64,000 bases of DNA from Desulfolinea sp050305405 (GTDB lineage: Bacteria > Chloroflexota > Anaerolineae > Anaerolineales > Villigracilaceae), in assembly GCA_050305405.1 (NCBI GenBank), contig JBNLFG010000015.1:1-64000 (forward strand), read 5' to 3'. Numbering within the stretch: position 1 is the stretch's first letter; every line of letters begins with the position of its first letter. The notes beneath the pieces were generated by a model. It searched no databases and was not told where the DNA came from. It was given only the letters and a program-made list of their open reading frames with translations. The translations under genes were made by a program, and so were the position numbers. This document shows positions 41,363 through 50,825 of the stretch, piece by piece.

Positions 41363-41512
41363 TACTGACTTAACGAGGTGAGTATAACGCATGAATATTA
41401 GTGCATCATAAACGGACGCTCAAAGCTCATAAATTTGTAAGGACAAATGTCGAGACCTTCGGGAAATTTGCCACTATGAGACATAAATTCTATAGACTAT
41501 TATCATCACAGT

Positions 41513-41974
41513 ATGAATAGTAAATTTGAGAATATTCCCCTATTTGAAGGCTTAGGCGAAGAAATACTTACCCTTCTTGAGCCCTTGTTTGAGCCCTGCA
41601 CCTGCCACGAAGGCCTCATCTTTAAACAAGGAGACCCTGCGATTCACCTATATCTGGTGACAGAAGGCTCGGTGGATATTCTCTATAAACCCTACGATGC
41701 GCCGCCGATCACCATCACCAATGTTAAGCCCGGCGGCATTTTTGGCTGGTCTGCAATTGCAGGGAAGACGGTCTACACATCTGGCGCCAGTTGTAAAGAA
41801 CCATGCAAAGCGATGCGTGTCCGCGGCGCAGACCTGCGCAAACTCTCCATCAAACACCCCGAGGCAGGTGAAATTCTGCTCGACCGTTTAGCGCAATCGG
41901 TCTCACTACGTTGGCAGAACGCCCATACACAGGTACGCGATATTCTTTCACTCGGTATTTCCAACGATTTATAG
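41513..41974 (+). CDS. Crp-like cyclic-nucleotide-binding domain protein without HTH
   Basis: A 153-residue protein consisting of a Crp/Fnr sensor domain only: NIPLFEGLGEEILTLLEPLF, GLIFKQGDPAIHLYLVTEGSVDILY and VKPGGIFGWSAIAG. No C-terminal DNA-binding helix-turn-helix follows. It has several cysteines (CTCHEG, SCKEPCKAM), so a redox or metal role is possible. A TATTAT at 41498-41503 is nine bases before the ATG and there is no ribosome-binding site, so a leaderless transcript is likely. Divergent from the ECF sigma gene, adjacent to a NifU-like gene. Confidence 0.85.
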   Translation: MNSKFENIPLFEGLGEEILTLLEPLFEPCTCHEGLIFKQGDPAIHLYLVTEGSVDILYKPYDAPPITITNVKPGGIFGWSAIAGKTVYTSGASCKEPCKAMRVRGADLRKLSIKHPEAGEILLDRLAQSVSLRWQNAHTQVRDILSLGISNDL

Positions 41975-42000
41975 GTAAAAGAGAAAGAAAGGACAAAAAA

Positions 42001-42252
42001 ATGACTGAACATAACCACCCCGTTCACTCGAAAGAAGAACAGGTCAAAGGGTTGCTTGCGCAAGTGAGCGCCTATATTGAACAATATCACGGTGGGGCTG
42101 TGGAATTTATCTCCTTAGACGGAGACAAATTGACCGTCCGCGTTGGAGGCGCGTGCATGGGCTGCCCACTGCTCCCCTCCACGCTACAAGGCTGGGTCGC
42201 GGGAACGATCCGCCAATTCTTCCCGGATATCGAAGTGCTCGCTATCGACTAG
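42001..42252 (+). CDS. NifU C-terminal-domain Fe-S scaffold protein
   Basis: An 83-residue protein like the C-terminal (Nfu) domain of NifU, which carries Fe-S clusters through CxxC: here GGACMGCPLLPSTLQGWV. The start ATG follows AAAGGAC. It lies 26 bases after the Crp-like gene and probably shares its transcript. It would supply Fe-S clusters for proteins such as the formate dehydrogenase. A terminator follows at 42277-42310. Confidence 0.92.
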   Translation: MTEHNHPVHSKEEQVKGLLAQVSAYIEQYHGGAVEFISLDGDKLTVRVGGACMGCPLLPSTLQGWVAGTIRQFFPDIEVLAID

Positions 42253-42276
42253 GAACAAACTTACATGCATAACAAG

Positions 42277-42310
42277 AAACGGGGCTGCCTTTAGGGCAGC
42301 CCCGTTTTTT
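42277..42310 (+). terminator. Terminator after the NifU-like gene
   Basis: GGGGCTGCC and GGCAGCCCC form the stem around TTTAG, extended by AAC/GTT and followed by TTTTTT. Confidence 0.9.
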
Positions 42311-42318
42311 ATTCCCCT

Positions 42319-42359
42319 TTTCATATGAAATTGCCAGATTTCATATGAAAAATTATGTT
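42319..42359 (+). promoter_or_regulatory. Promoter with two TTTCATATGAAA palindromes
   Basis: The perfect palindrome TTTCATATGAAA occurs at 42319-42330 and 42339-42350, 20 bases apart. Between and around them is a likely promoter for the following kinase: TTGCCA (42331-42336), 17 bases, TATGTT (42354-42359), with the second palindrome inside the spacer. A repressor bound there would block it. Confidence 0.6.
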
Positions 42360-42403
42360 AAACTGGATTTACTAGTAATCAGGGCGCTTTTCTCGGAGCT
42401 ATT

Positions 42404-45187
42404 ATGGATAAAATTACTGCCTGGCTTAAAAAAATATCTGCGACAAAAAAATACACCCTGTTTGGCTTTTTCTTTGGCCTGCTTTTTCCAATCGCAGGCA
42501 CGTTCCTTGAGCTCAGCCTCGCAAAAGAAACAAATTCCCCCAAAAGCTTATTCGCGCTACAAATAAACAACCCAGTTCTGCTCATTGTAGATACAGCGCC
42601 CTTTATACTGGCAATCATATTTAGAGCAATTGGCAAACGCGAGACACAATTAACGCATATTCAACATGCCCTTGAAAATCGTGTTACGCAACGCACAATG
42701 GAGATACGCAAAACAAACCAGGCCCTCATCGCTGAAAACGAAGAGCGAAAACTCGCTGAAAAAGAGATCACCCGCCAATCAAACTATTTTCAGGCATTGA
42801 TAGAAAACAGCCCTGCCGCCGTGGTCATGCTTGATAACGCCCAGACCATCATGGACTGCAACCCCGCCTTTGAGAATCTCTATGGCTATCGCTGCGAAGA
42901 TATCATCGGCGCAGATATTGACGATCTCATCTCCACAGAAGAAACCAAAGAAGAAGCAGCAGCACTGACCAAAGCTGTGATGGATAAACGTGTAGAGATA
43001 ATTTCAAAACGCAAACGCAGCGACGGTTCGCTCGTGGATGTGCAAGTGTTCGGCGTTCCCATTTTTATCGGTGAAGAACGGGTTGGTGCCCTTGCGATTT
43101 ACCACGACATCTCCACTCTCGTAAATGCACGTCAAGCAGCCGAAGAAGCGAGCCGCGCCAAAAGTGAATTTCTCGCCAATATGAGCCATGAGATCCGCAC
43201 CCCCATGAACGGCGTAATCGGGATGCTCGATATTGCTCTGGATACCGAACTAAACCAGGAACAGATTGAATATCTCAGCATTGCGCTGCAAAGCGCCGAA
43301 GCATTGCTAACACTGCTCAACGATATTCTCGACTATTCCAAGATCGAAGCCAGAAAACTCGAGCTTGAGATGATCGAATTTGACTTGCGCACAGCGGTTG
43401 AAGGCGTGGCCTATACCCTCGCCAACCGCGCCGAAGAAAAAGGGATCGAGTTGGCGGCTCTCATCCCGCCTGCGCTGCCCACGCAACTAATTGGCGACCC
43501 TAGTCGTTTGCGCCAAGTCCTCGTTAACCTGGCAGGCAACGCGATTAAATTCACCGAGCATGGCGAAGTGATCCTGCGCACCGAAGTTGTACAGGAAGAT
43601 GACCAAAATGTAGAGATCAAATTCTCGGTCACAGATACGGGTATCGGTATCAAAAAAGAACGTCTGGATGCCGTTTTTGAGCGCTTCATTCAGGCCGATG
43701 GTTCGACCACACGCAGATTTGGCGGCACCGGGTTGGGCTTGGCAATCTCTCAGCACCTCGTCGAGGCAATGGGTGGCGTCCTGGCTGTCGAAAGTGAGTA
43801 CGGGCACGGCTCAAACTTCTTCTTTACACTCGGGTTCCAGAAACAAGCCCAAAAGGAGAGCGAAGCGGAAACACTCGTCACCGACCTGCAAGGGCTGAAA
43901 GTCCTCATCATCGATGATAATGCGACCAATCGCACCATCCTATCAAAAATGATCGAAGGATTTGGCGCAAACGCAACGACGGTCTCAAGCGGGCCAGAGG
44001 GGTTGGCTGCGCTCAAAGAAGCTCGCACAGCAAAGGCGCTTTATGACATCGTATTACTCGATATGCAAATGCCCGACATGGACGGCGAACAAACCGCGCG
44101 CGCTATTTTTAGTGACCCGCGTAAAAAGAGCCTAAGCGTTGTTGTGCTCACATCGATGGGCAAACGCGGCGATGCCAAACGCCTCAAGACGCTCGGCTGC
44201 GCAGGCTATCTGCTCAAACCGATCAAGCAACAGATGCTTTTTGAAGCGCTCGTGGCCATTATGAATGAAAAGAGAAATAAACCACGCGGCGCCGGGCGAT
44301 TAATTACACGCCACATTGTCAACGAACAAAAGAAATATGAAAAAAGCATCTTGCTTGTCGAAGATAATCCCGTCAACCAAAAGGTGGCGGTGGCCTTGCT
44401 CACAAAAGCAGGTCACACGATTGAGATTGCTAAAAATGGCGAAGAAGCACTCAGCAAACTCGAGCGTAAAGACTATGGCCTTGTGCTCATGGATGTGCAA
44501 ATGCCCGTGATGGATGGTCTGGAAGCCACGCGCCACATCCGCCTGAGCGAGCAGGGCAAGCAGCAACATGTCCCGATCATCGCCATGACCGCCCATGCCA
44601 TGCAAGGCGACCGCGAACGCTGCATCGAAGTAGGCATGGATGACTACATCTCCAAGCCGCTCGACAGGCGTTCCCTTTTCGCAGCCATCGACCGCTGGAT
44701 GAATGCCGAGCCAGAAGAAGACAAACCTGCAGCAAAGCAAACCGCTCCCTTTGTGGATGTGGAAGAAGTGATCGGAGAAAAATCTGTGACCAAAGAAACG
44801 CCACGCTCTCAACCCACAACTGGTTCCCGCGCAACGGACAGCCCCCCGTTGAGCATGACCTCCGCCCTACCCCGTTTCGACAATGATCGCGCCTTTTTCA
44901 ATGAGATGGCTCAAGACTTTCTAGACCATCTCCCCGCGCGGGTCATCGAAATGCGCAAGTGCCTTCAGGAAGTGGATGCGGTTAGTCTCAGCCGTGCGGC
45001 CCACAACCTAAAAGGCATGTCCGCTACTTTCTCCGCTGCCCATCTGACAGAACTGACGATCACGTTGGAGAAAGAATGCGGCGAAGACAAACTTCTGCAG
45101 GCAGAAAGATTGATTGATGAAATTGAACAGGAAAGCGATAAAATAAGAAAATATTTTGCAACCCTGGGGATTACACCGACTGAATAA
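42404..45187 (+). CDS. BarA-like hybrid sensor histidine kinase (PAS-HisKA-HATPase-REC-REC-HPt)
   Basis: A 927-residue membrane kinase. Two membrane segments (about 17-36 and 48-68), a coiled coil, a PAS domain (NYFQALIENSPAAVVMLDNAQTIMDCNPAFENLYGY), HisKA with H-box FLANMSHEIRTPMNG, HATPase with NLAGNAIKFT and GTGLGLAIS, two receiver domains (IIDDNATNR...LLDMQMPDMDG and LVEDNPVNQK...LMDVQMPVMDGLEATRH) and a C-terminal HPt domain with AHNLKGMSATF, the phosphate acceptor His. This is a full intramolecular phosphorelay. Its output regulator is not obvious nearby. GGAG precedes the ATG; the upstream region has two TTTCATATGAAA palindromes. Confidence 0.93.
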   Translation: MDKITAWLKKISATKKYTLFGFFFGLLFPIAGTFLELSLAKETNSPKSLFALQINNPVLLIVDTAPFILAIIFRAIGKRETQLTHIQHALENRVTQRTMEIRKTNQALIAENEERKLAEKEITRQSNYFQALIENSPAAVVMLDNAQTIMDCNPAFENLYGYRCEDIIGADIDDLISTEETKEEAAALTKAVMDKRVEIISKRKRSDGSLVDVQVFGVPIFIGEERVGALAIYHDISTLVNARQAAEEASRAKSEFLANMSHEIRTPMNGVIGMLDIALDTELNQEQIEYLSIALQSAEALLTLLNDILDYSKIEARKLELEMIEFDLRTAVEGVAYTLANRAEEKGIELAALIPPALPTQLIGDPSRLRQVLVNLAGNAIKFTEHGEVILRTEVVQEDDQNVEIKFSVTDTGIGIKKERLDAVFERFIQADGSTTRRFGGTGLGLAISQHLVEAMGGVLAVESEYGHGSNFFFTLGFQKQAQKESEAETLVTDLQGLKVLIIDDNATNRTILSKMIEGFGANATTVSSGPEGLAALKEARTAKALYDIVLLDMQMPDMDGEQTARAIFSDPRKKSLSVVVLTSMGKRGDAKRLKTLGCAGYLLKPIKQQMLFEALVAIMNEKRNKPRGAGRLITRHIVNEQKKYEKSILLVEDNPVNQKVAVALLTKAGHTIEIAKNGEEALSKLERKDYGLVLMDVQMPVMDGLEATRHIRLSEQGKQQHVPIIAMTAHAMQGDRERCIEVGMDDYISKPLDRRSLFAAIDRWMNAEPEEDKPAAKQTAPFVDVEEVIGEKSVTKETPRSQPTTGSRATDSPPLSMTSALPRFDNDRAFFNEMAQDFLDHLPARVIEMRKCLQEVDAVSLSRAAHNLKGMSATFSAAHLTELTITLEKECGEDKLLQAERLIDEIEQESDKIRKYFATLGITPTE

Positions 45188-45234
45188 CCGATCTTACGCA
45201 AAAAAGATATTTTTCGCAGCCTCGACCATATAGA

Positions 45235-45264
45235 AAAAGGGTCTCTGAAGTAGAGACCCTTTTG
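45235..45264. terminator. Convergent terminator
   Basis: AAAAGGGTCTCT and AGAGACCCTTTT pair around GAAGT; it separates the hybrid kinase from the oppositely oriented response regulator. Confidence 0.85.
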
Positions 45265-45286
45265 GTTTTACAGAAAAGCTTTCTCG

Positions 45287-45649
45287 CTAAAATCGCGATG
45301 CAAGATCACGCAGCTGGGTAAAGCTGATTGGCTTGAGCAGTACGAGATCACTTGTGTCGGCGAGGGATTCGGCGAGAATTGGATCGGCAGTAGCCAATAT
45401 TACGGGAACGGAAGCAAGCCGCTCGTCCGCGCGAATCGACGCCAGAATTTCGTCGCCAGAAACCTTCGGGAGATGCAAATCCAGAATAATCAAATCGGGG
45501 GTTACTTTTTCCAACCGTTTGAGCGCCTCCCCACCATGCCCGATAACTTCAACATCATAATCTGCCATTTTGACAGCATGACTAAAAATATCCTGTTGGG
45601 CGGGGTCGTCTTCGATGATTAGGGCAAGTTTTCTATTTGCAGCACTCAT
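45287..45649 (-). CDS. Single-domain response regulator
   Basis: A 120-residue receiver domain only. Acidic pair IIEDDPAQQD, phospho-acceptor Asp in LIILDLHLPKVSGDEI, and the C-terminal lysine in LLKPISFTQLRD. No output domain. Its ATG is immediately after the kinase stop at 45650, so it is the partner of that kinase and probably acts by protein binding or as phosphate sink. Confidence 0.92.
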   Translation of the reverse strand: MSAANRKLALIIEDDPAQQDIFSHAVKMADYDVEVIGHGGEALKRLEKVTPDLIILDLHLPKVSGDEILASIRADERLASVPVILATADPILAESLADTSDLVLLKPISFTQLRDLASRF

Positions 45650-48600
45650 TTAGTTCTCCTTGATTTCATCCAATGGCAAAATAACGGTGAAAGTGCTACC
45701 CTGACCGAGTTCGCTTTCAAGGTTAATCTCACCATCCATCAATCTTACCAAATGTTTGACAATCGACAATCCTAACCCTGAGCCTGTATGCGTTTCTCGC
45801 TGGATGCTGCCATCTACCTGACGAAAAGACTCAAAAATATAGCCTTGCGCTTCAGGAGGGATACCTTTACCTGTATCGGCAACGCGCATCGCCCAATGGG
45901 ATGCATCGTATCTAAAGAAATTGATCTTGATCTTTCCCGTTTCTGGCGTGAACTTGATCGCATTTGAGACCAGATTATGCAAAATTTGTCCCAGCCAGTA
46001 GGCATCCCCCGTGACGGTTTCAGGCAAGTTTTCGTCCACTTCTGTTTCAACTTCCAGCCCTTTTGAGCGTGCAAAGGAGAACTCACCGCCCAGCGCGGTA
46101 ATTAGTTTTTGGGGCTTAAAGGGAGAAGTATTCAAAATAAGTTTGCCTGTATCAATCTGTGCCTGGCTAAGCAAGTTATTCACAAAATCGAGTAGACGCT
46201 GCGCACTCGCTGAAATGGCGCGCATGGCATCATCCTGTTCTTTATTAAGGGGTTCAAAAATACCGGCTTGTAACATTTCGGTATACCCCAAAATAGCGCC
46301 AAGTGGCGTACGCATATCGTGGCTGACATTTGCCAGGAGTTGGGTTTTCATATCGCTTGCCACCAAGGCTTCTTCGTGTGCGAGTGAGAGCGCCTGTTCC
46401 AGTTCTTTGCGCAGGCTGATGTCTTCTTTTACATAAACGCGATTCGTAATCACGCCACGATCATCTTTAATCGGGGAGACAACCAGCGACTCCCAATAAA
46501 GTGACCCATCTTTACGACGGTTGATGATCTCACCTTTCCAGACTTGGCCGGCTTCCATACTTTCATCGAACTTGTCATAAAAAACTTTTGGATGTTCACC
46601 CGAGCGCTGTATCTCCAGGCTTTTTCCACGCAGGTCTGCGAGGCTGTAGCCGGTAATATTAGTAAACGCCGGGTTGATATATTCAACCAGCCCCTCAGCA
46701 TCGGTAATCACAATTCCGCTTGCCGTTTGTTCTGTCGCATTCGAAAGATTGCGCAATTGCTCCGCAGCTTCTTTTCTCTGGGTAATATCTTCTTTCACCG
46801 CAACATAGTGTGTAATATTGCCGGCGCTATCCCTGACCGATGAGATCACTTGTGATTCCCAATAGTATGTGCCATCTTTACGGCGGTTAATCAACTCGCC
46901 GCGCCAGGTATCCCCGCGTGTAATCGTTTTCCAAAGATTGTCGTAAAAGGACTGGTCATGCTTGCCAGATTTCAAGATATTCGACATTTTACCGATCAGC
47001 TCAGCGGTTTCATATCCTGTAATCCGCGACGCTGCGGGGTTGGCAAATTCGATCACACTATCGATATCGGTAATCACAATACCACTGCCCGATTGCTCTG
47101 TCGCATTTGAAAGCTTACGTAATTCTCGCTCGGTCTCTTTACGGCGTTGAATTTCATGCTGGGCTTGCTCATAGTTACGAGCATTATTGATCGCAATGGC
47201 TGCATTTTGGGCGATATGCTGGCACAGAATGATCTCGTCAGGATGAAAATCACGTTTTGCACGGCTATCCCAAATCTCAACAAATGCGACGATCTGATCT
47301 TGTAACTGGATGGGAATATACAACGCCGATTTGATCTCGTGATCGCGCAAGTGGGTTTCATATATATTTGTACTATCAGCCTCACTCACATGCAAAATCG
47401 AATGTCGGTTCTCTTGCAAATCTTGAATGAAAACAGCATCACTCTCGGTGTATCTCTCTCCCAAACTGGAAACGCGTTCTTTCTCGCCAACATCAGCGCC
47501 AAGATATTCGGCAACGTTTATGCTTGTAAGGCTCTCAACGTCCCAGCGCCAAATGTAGGCACTGGTCGCATCAACCGCTTCACCGATCTCGGTTGCAATC
47601 TGATGTAAAACCGTATCAATATCAAGAGAGGCGTTTATGGCCTCCAAAGCCTTGCGCACCGCAATCTGTTCTTGCAATAACTGTGCGGCCTGACGCTCTG
47701 CGTTTTTACGCGCACTAATATCATCCTTCACCGCAACATAATGACGTACCACCCCCGTCTCGTCCTGGACTGGGGAAATGGTTGCCATTTCCCAATAGAT
47801 TTGGCCGTTTTTCTTTTTGTTCGCTAACTCACCATGCCAAGGGACACCCGTTCTCAAGGTCTTCCACATCTCGGTATAAAACTCAGTCGAGTGCTGCCCG
47901 GATTTCAGAAAGCGCGGATTACTCCCCATCACTTCTGCTGCACTATAGCCGGAGACCTTCTCAAAGGCAGGGTTCACGTATTCGATATTTCCGTCCAAAT
48001 CGGTCATGATCACACTACTGGCAGATGCCTCCACAGCGGAAGCAAGTAAACGGGCGGACGCTTCGGCTTCTTTCGATTTTGTAATATCAACAATCGATAT
48101 GATGACACGTTCCCATGTGTTTTCATATCCAATCCCTACTGCAAAACGGACAACCACATTCTTGGAATTTCCCTGCAATGTTTTTTGCTGCACTTCAATC
48201 GGATTATTCTTTTTGCCCTGCCATAAATCCAGAACCCCATCACGCATCGAGAAAAGATCGATCACCCCTGATGTTTTGTGCAGACTTTGCTTGAGTGTTT
48301 CAGCATCAGATGTTTCATAAAGATCGAGGGCCATCTGATTCATATCCAGAATTGAAATTGATGAAGCGGCACCTTGCATTGCATCGGGATTGGCACTGAT
48401 ATATTCGATCAGTCTTTCTCCGTGTTCGGCAAAGAGACCATCCAGACGCTTTTTGATCGCGGAAAAATCCACTTCAAATAATGCCACTGGCGAACCAAGA
48501 AAAATCTCACGATAGCGTATGAAACTAAGTTCGTTTTGAGCAGTTTTTTCTTTCGTTTGCTGAATGTAGCTATTTTGCACATAGGCTAAAATATTGAGCA

Positions 48601-49141
48601 AGCCCCCCACGCCTATGACCAACCAAAGTATTGGAAAAACCTGCTCATAGGTCAACCTGCTCCAAAACGCAGGGACGGTAAAATAGAGCGCTACGTTAAA
48701 TAAAAGCACCCATCTCATTTGGTTTGGGGGTAATAAGATCAGCGCCATCACCAAAACAGGCAGCCCCCACATCAATGAGCCGGTAGCCTCATCACCCTGA
48801 TAGCGTGTGGGATACACAACGAGAGCAATAAAGGGTAAAAGCGAAAAATAGATTAAGGTAATCCATGCCCCGACACGCGGCGTTGCGCTACGCGCGTAGA
48901 AATAGGCAATTCCCAAGGTGGCGATCCCGCTCGCAAGATAAATAATCTCGATCGATCCGTGTCTTTCAAGAATCGAACGAACTCCTGCCGGCACGAAGTA
49001 AATCGGCAACAGCGCCAAGATCAGCATCGCCAAAGCTCTCGCAACGCGACGGTCATTTTCATCACTTAACCTTGAAGACGGCTCTATTAAGCGCTGAAAA
49101 AATCTATATTCCTGTGAGTCTGAACTTTTTTCTGGGGTCAT
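45650..49141 (-). CDS. Multi-PAS/GAF membrane sensor histidine kinase
   Basis: A 1163-residue kinase. About seven membrane segments in residues 30-200; PAS-like region; PAS (SSVIMTDLDGNIEYVNPAFEKVSGYSAAEVMG); GAF (VLHQIATEIGEAVDATSAYIWRW); two closely alike PAS domains (both with SNATEQ, GIVITD, NPA, ITGY and the SG end); HisKA with LLANVSHDMRTPLGAILGYTEML; HATPase with NLVSNAIKFTPETG and GSGLGLSIVKHL. No receiver of its own; the REC protein follows. ATG at 49141 was chosen over a TTG two codons upstream; no ribosome-binding site but a TAAACT-like -10 is 6 bases before it. Confidence 0.92.
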   Translation of the reverse strand: MTPEKSSDSQEYRFFQRLIEPSSRLSDENDRRVARALAMLILALLPIYFVPAGVRSILERHGSIEIIYLASGIATLGIAYFYARSATPRVGAWITLIYFSLLPFIALVVYPTRYQGDEATGSLMWGLPVLVMALILLPPNQMRWVLLFNVALYFTVPAFWSRLTYEQVFPILWLVIGVGGLLNILAYVQNSYIQQTKEKTAQNELSFIRYREIFLGSPVALFEVDFSAIKKRLDGLFAEHGERLIEYISANPDAMQGAASSISILDMNQMALDLYETSDAETLKQSLHKTSGVIDLFSMRDGVLDLWQGKKNNPIEVQQKTLQGNSKNVVVRFAVGIGYENTWERVIISIVDITKSKEAEASARLLASAVEASASSVIMTDLDGNIEYVNPAFEKVSGYSAAEVMGSNPRFLKSGQHSTEFYTEMWKTLRTGVPWHGELANKKKNGQIYWEMATISPVQDETGVVRHYVAVKDDISARKNAERQAAQLLQEQIAVRKALEAINASLDIDTVLHQIATEIGEAVDATSAYIWRWDVESLTSINVAEYLGADVGEKERVSSLGERYTESDAVFIQDLQENRHSILHVSEADSTNIYETHLRDHEIKSALYIPIQLQDQIVAFVEIWDSRAKRDFHPDEIILCQHIAQNAAIAINNARNYEQAQHEIQRRKETERELRKLSNATEQSGSGIVITDIDSVIEFANPAASRITGYETAELIGKMSNILKSGKHDQSFYDNLWKTITRGDTWRGELINRRKDGTYYWESQVISSVRDSAGNITHYVAVKEDITQRKEAAEQLRNLSNATEQTASGIVITDAEGLVEYINPAFTNITGYSLADLRGKSLEIQRSGEHPKVFYDKFDESMEAGQVWKGEIINRRKDGSLYWESLVVSPIKDDRGVITNRVYVKEDISLRKELEQALSLAHEEALVASDMKTQLLANVSHDMRTPLGAILGYTEMLQAGIFEPLNKEQDDAMRAISASAQRLLDFVNNLLSQAQIDTGKLILNTSPFKPQKLITALGGEFSFARSKGLEVETEVDENLPETVTGDAYWLGQILHNLVSNAIKFTPETGKIKINFFRYDASHWAMRVADTGKGIPPEAQGYIFESFRQVDGSIQRETHTGSGLGLSIVKHLVRLMDGEINLESELGQGSTFTVILPLDEIKEN

Positions 49142-49199
49142 GCGCAAAGTTTATCACGGGGCGGATAAGTTCTCCATGATAAAGGCATGGCATTCTCCA

Positions 49200-49228
49200 T
49201 TGAAAGCCATCTCACTGCACACTATAAT
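49200..49228 (+). promoter_or_regulatory. Sigma-70 promoter for aspA
   Basis: TTGAAA (49200-49205), 17-base spacer, TATAAT (49223-49228). Predicted start near 49235, leaving a leader of about 37 bases before the aspA ATG. Confidence 0.7.
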
Positions 49229-49271
49229 CAAACCCTTCAAATTTTTAGTCTCAGATAAGGATACCCAACCG

Positions 49272-50672
49272 ATGTCAAAACCACCTGCTATGCGTACCGA
49301 GCACGATCTGCTCGGCGAACGCGAAGTTCCTGCAAATGCCTACTACGGGATTCACACCCTGCGCGCAATCGAAAACTTCCCCATCTCGGGGACGCAGATC
49401 AAAGCGTATACCGAACTTATAAAAGCGCTTGCCTCCGTTAAAAAAGCTTCTGCTCTGGCAAATCACCAATTCGGGTTACTCCCCGACGAGAAAAAGGATG
49501 CCATTATCCGCGCCTGTGACGACATTCTCGCAGGAGAACTCCACGATCAATTCGTCGTCGATATTATTCAGGGCGGCGCAGGCACATCCACCAACATGAA
49601 TGCCAACGAAGTGATCGCCAACCGTGCCCTCGAACATCTCGGACTGCCGCACGGAACGTATAAAGAAGTGCATCCGCTTGAACATGTCAATATGAGCCAG
49701 AGCACGAATGATGTTTATCCCACCGCCATCAAGATCGCCTTGCACTCCAGAATCGACCTACTGATCGATGCAATGGGCATTCTACAGGAAGCCTTTGAGC
49801 AGAAAGCGGTCGAATTCGCCGACATTTTGAAGATGGGCCGTACCCAGCTCCAGGATGCCGTTCCGATGACACTGGGGCAGGAATTCCGCGCTTTTGCGAT
49901 TATGCTCTCTGAAGACCGTGATCGGCTGCGCGAAGCATCCAAACTGATCCAAGAAATCAATCTTGGCGCAACCGCCATTGGGACGGGCATCAACACGCCG
50001 AAAGGCTATCCTAACGTTGTCTGCAACTATCTGACAGAGATAACGGGCATCCAGCTCGAAACAGCAGGAAATTTGGTGGAAGCGACGCAGGACGCAGGCG
50101 CCTTCGTCCAGCTTTCGGGCGTGCTGAAACGCGTGGCTGTCAAACTCTCGAAAACCTGCAATGACCTGCGCCTGCTCTCCTCGGGTCCGCGTGCGGGATT
50201 CAATGAGATCAACCTGCCCCCGGTTCAGGCGGGATCAAGCATCATGCCCGGCAAAGTGAATCCCGTCATTCCTGAAGTAGTCAACCAGATCGCCTTTGAA
50301 GTAATCGGCAACGACGTGACCGTCTCCTTTGCCGCAGAAGCGGGGCAACTCCAATTGAACGCCTTCGAGCCGATCATCGTGCGTAACCTTTTCAACAGCC
50401 TTGTCTTCCTGCGGCAGGGATGTTTAACCCTCGCCGAGCGTTGCGTGGTCGGTATCACTGCCAATCGTGATTATTTAAGCGAGATCATTGCCAACTCAAT
50501 TGGCATTGTGACGGCACTTAATCCCTATATTGGTTATGAGAACGCGTCCGCTGTTGCAACTGAAGCTCACAAGAGCGGCAGGGGCGTGACTGAGATCGTG
50601 CTGGAAAAAGGCTTGTTGAGCGAAGAGCAATTGGCCGAGATATTAAAACCAGAGAATTTGGTTGGGGAATAG
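49272..50672 (+). CDS. aspA: Aspartate ammonia-lyase
   Basis: Releases ammonia from aspartate to give fumarate. 466 residues, starting MSKPPAMRTEHDLLGEREVPANAYYGIHTLRAIENFPISG, which is typical of AspA. The fumarase/aspartase signature GSSIMPGKVNPVIPEV and the GGAGTSTNMNANEVIANRA loop are present. The fumarase C family is the near alternative, but the substrate region (HTLRAIENF) suits aspartase. Start ATG 49272 is preceded by AAGGA; the upstream in-frame extension to 49140 overlaps the divergent kinase's start and is rejected. Confidence 0.93.
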   Translation: MSKPPAMRTEHDLLGEREVPANAYYGIHTLRAIENFPISGTQIKAYTELIKALASVKKASALANHQFGLLPDEKKDAIIRACDDILAGELHDQFVVDIIQGGAGTSTNMNANEVIANRALEHLGLPHGTYKEVHPLEHVNMSQSTNDVYPTAIKIALHSRIDLLIDAMGILQEAFEQKAVEFADILKMGRTQLQDAVPMTLGQEFRAFAIMLSEDRDRLREASKLIQEINLGATAIGTGINTPKGYPNVVCNYLTEITGIQLETAGNLVEATQDAGAFVQLSGVLKRVAVKLSKTCNDLRLLSSGPRAGFNEINLPPVQAGSSIMPGKVNPVIPEVVNQIAFEVIGNDVTVSFAAEAGQLQLNAFEPIIVRNLFNSLVFLRQGCLTLAERCVVGITANRDYLSEIIANSIGIVTALNPYIGYENASAVATEAHKSGRGVTEIVLEKGLLSEEQLAEILKPENLVGE

Positions 50673-50680
50673 CCAGCAAG

Positions 50681-50719
50681 ATGACTGTCACCTCGTAGGT
50701 GACAGTCATCTTTTTTATT
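50681..50719 (+). terminator. Terminator after aspA
   Basis: ATGACTGTCACCT and AGGTGACAGTCAT pair around CGT, followed by CTTTTTTATTT. Confidence 0.9.
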
Positions 50720-50747
50720 TAGAGAAGGAAAACACTCTTTACAAAAA

Positions 50748-50810
50748 GTAAAGTACGCTTGACATACATTTAAGTATCTTGTATACTGTTGATTGTCAAG
50801 TTTGCTTTAC
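50748..50810 (+). promoter_or_regulatory. Promoter inside an inverted repeat, upstream of the membrane protein/XRE operon
   Basis: TTGACA (50759-50764), 17 bases, TATACT (50782-50787). The 17-base element at 50748-50764 (GTAAAG...CTTGACA) and its inverted partner at 50794-50810 match at 14 of 17 positions, and flank the -35 and start region. It is a plausible operator for the XRE regulator coded downstream. Confidence 0.75.
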
Positions 50811-50825
50811 ACAAGGAGCGTAATA

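Noticed and set aside
44300..44812. Frame antisense to the hybrid kinase receivers
   Set aside because: Shadow of the well-defined REC domains.
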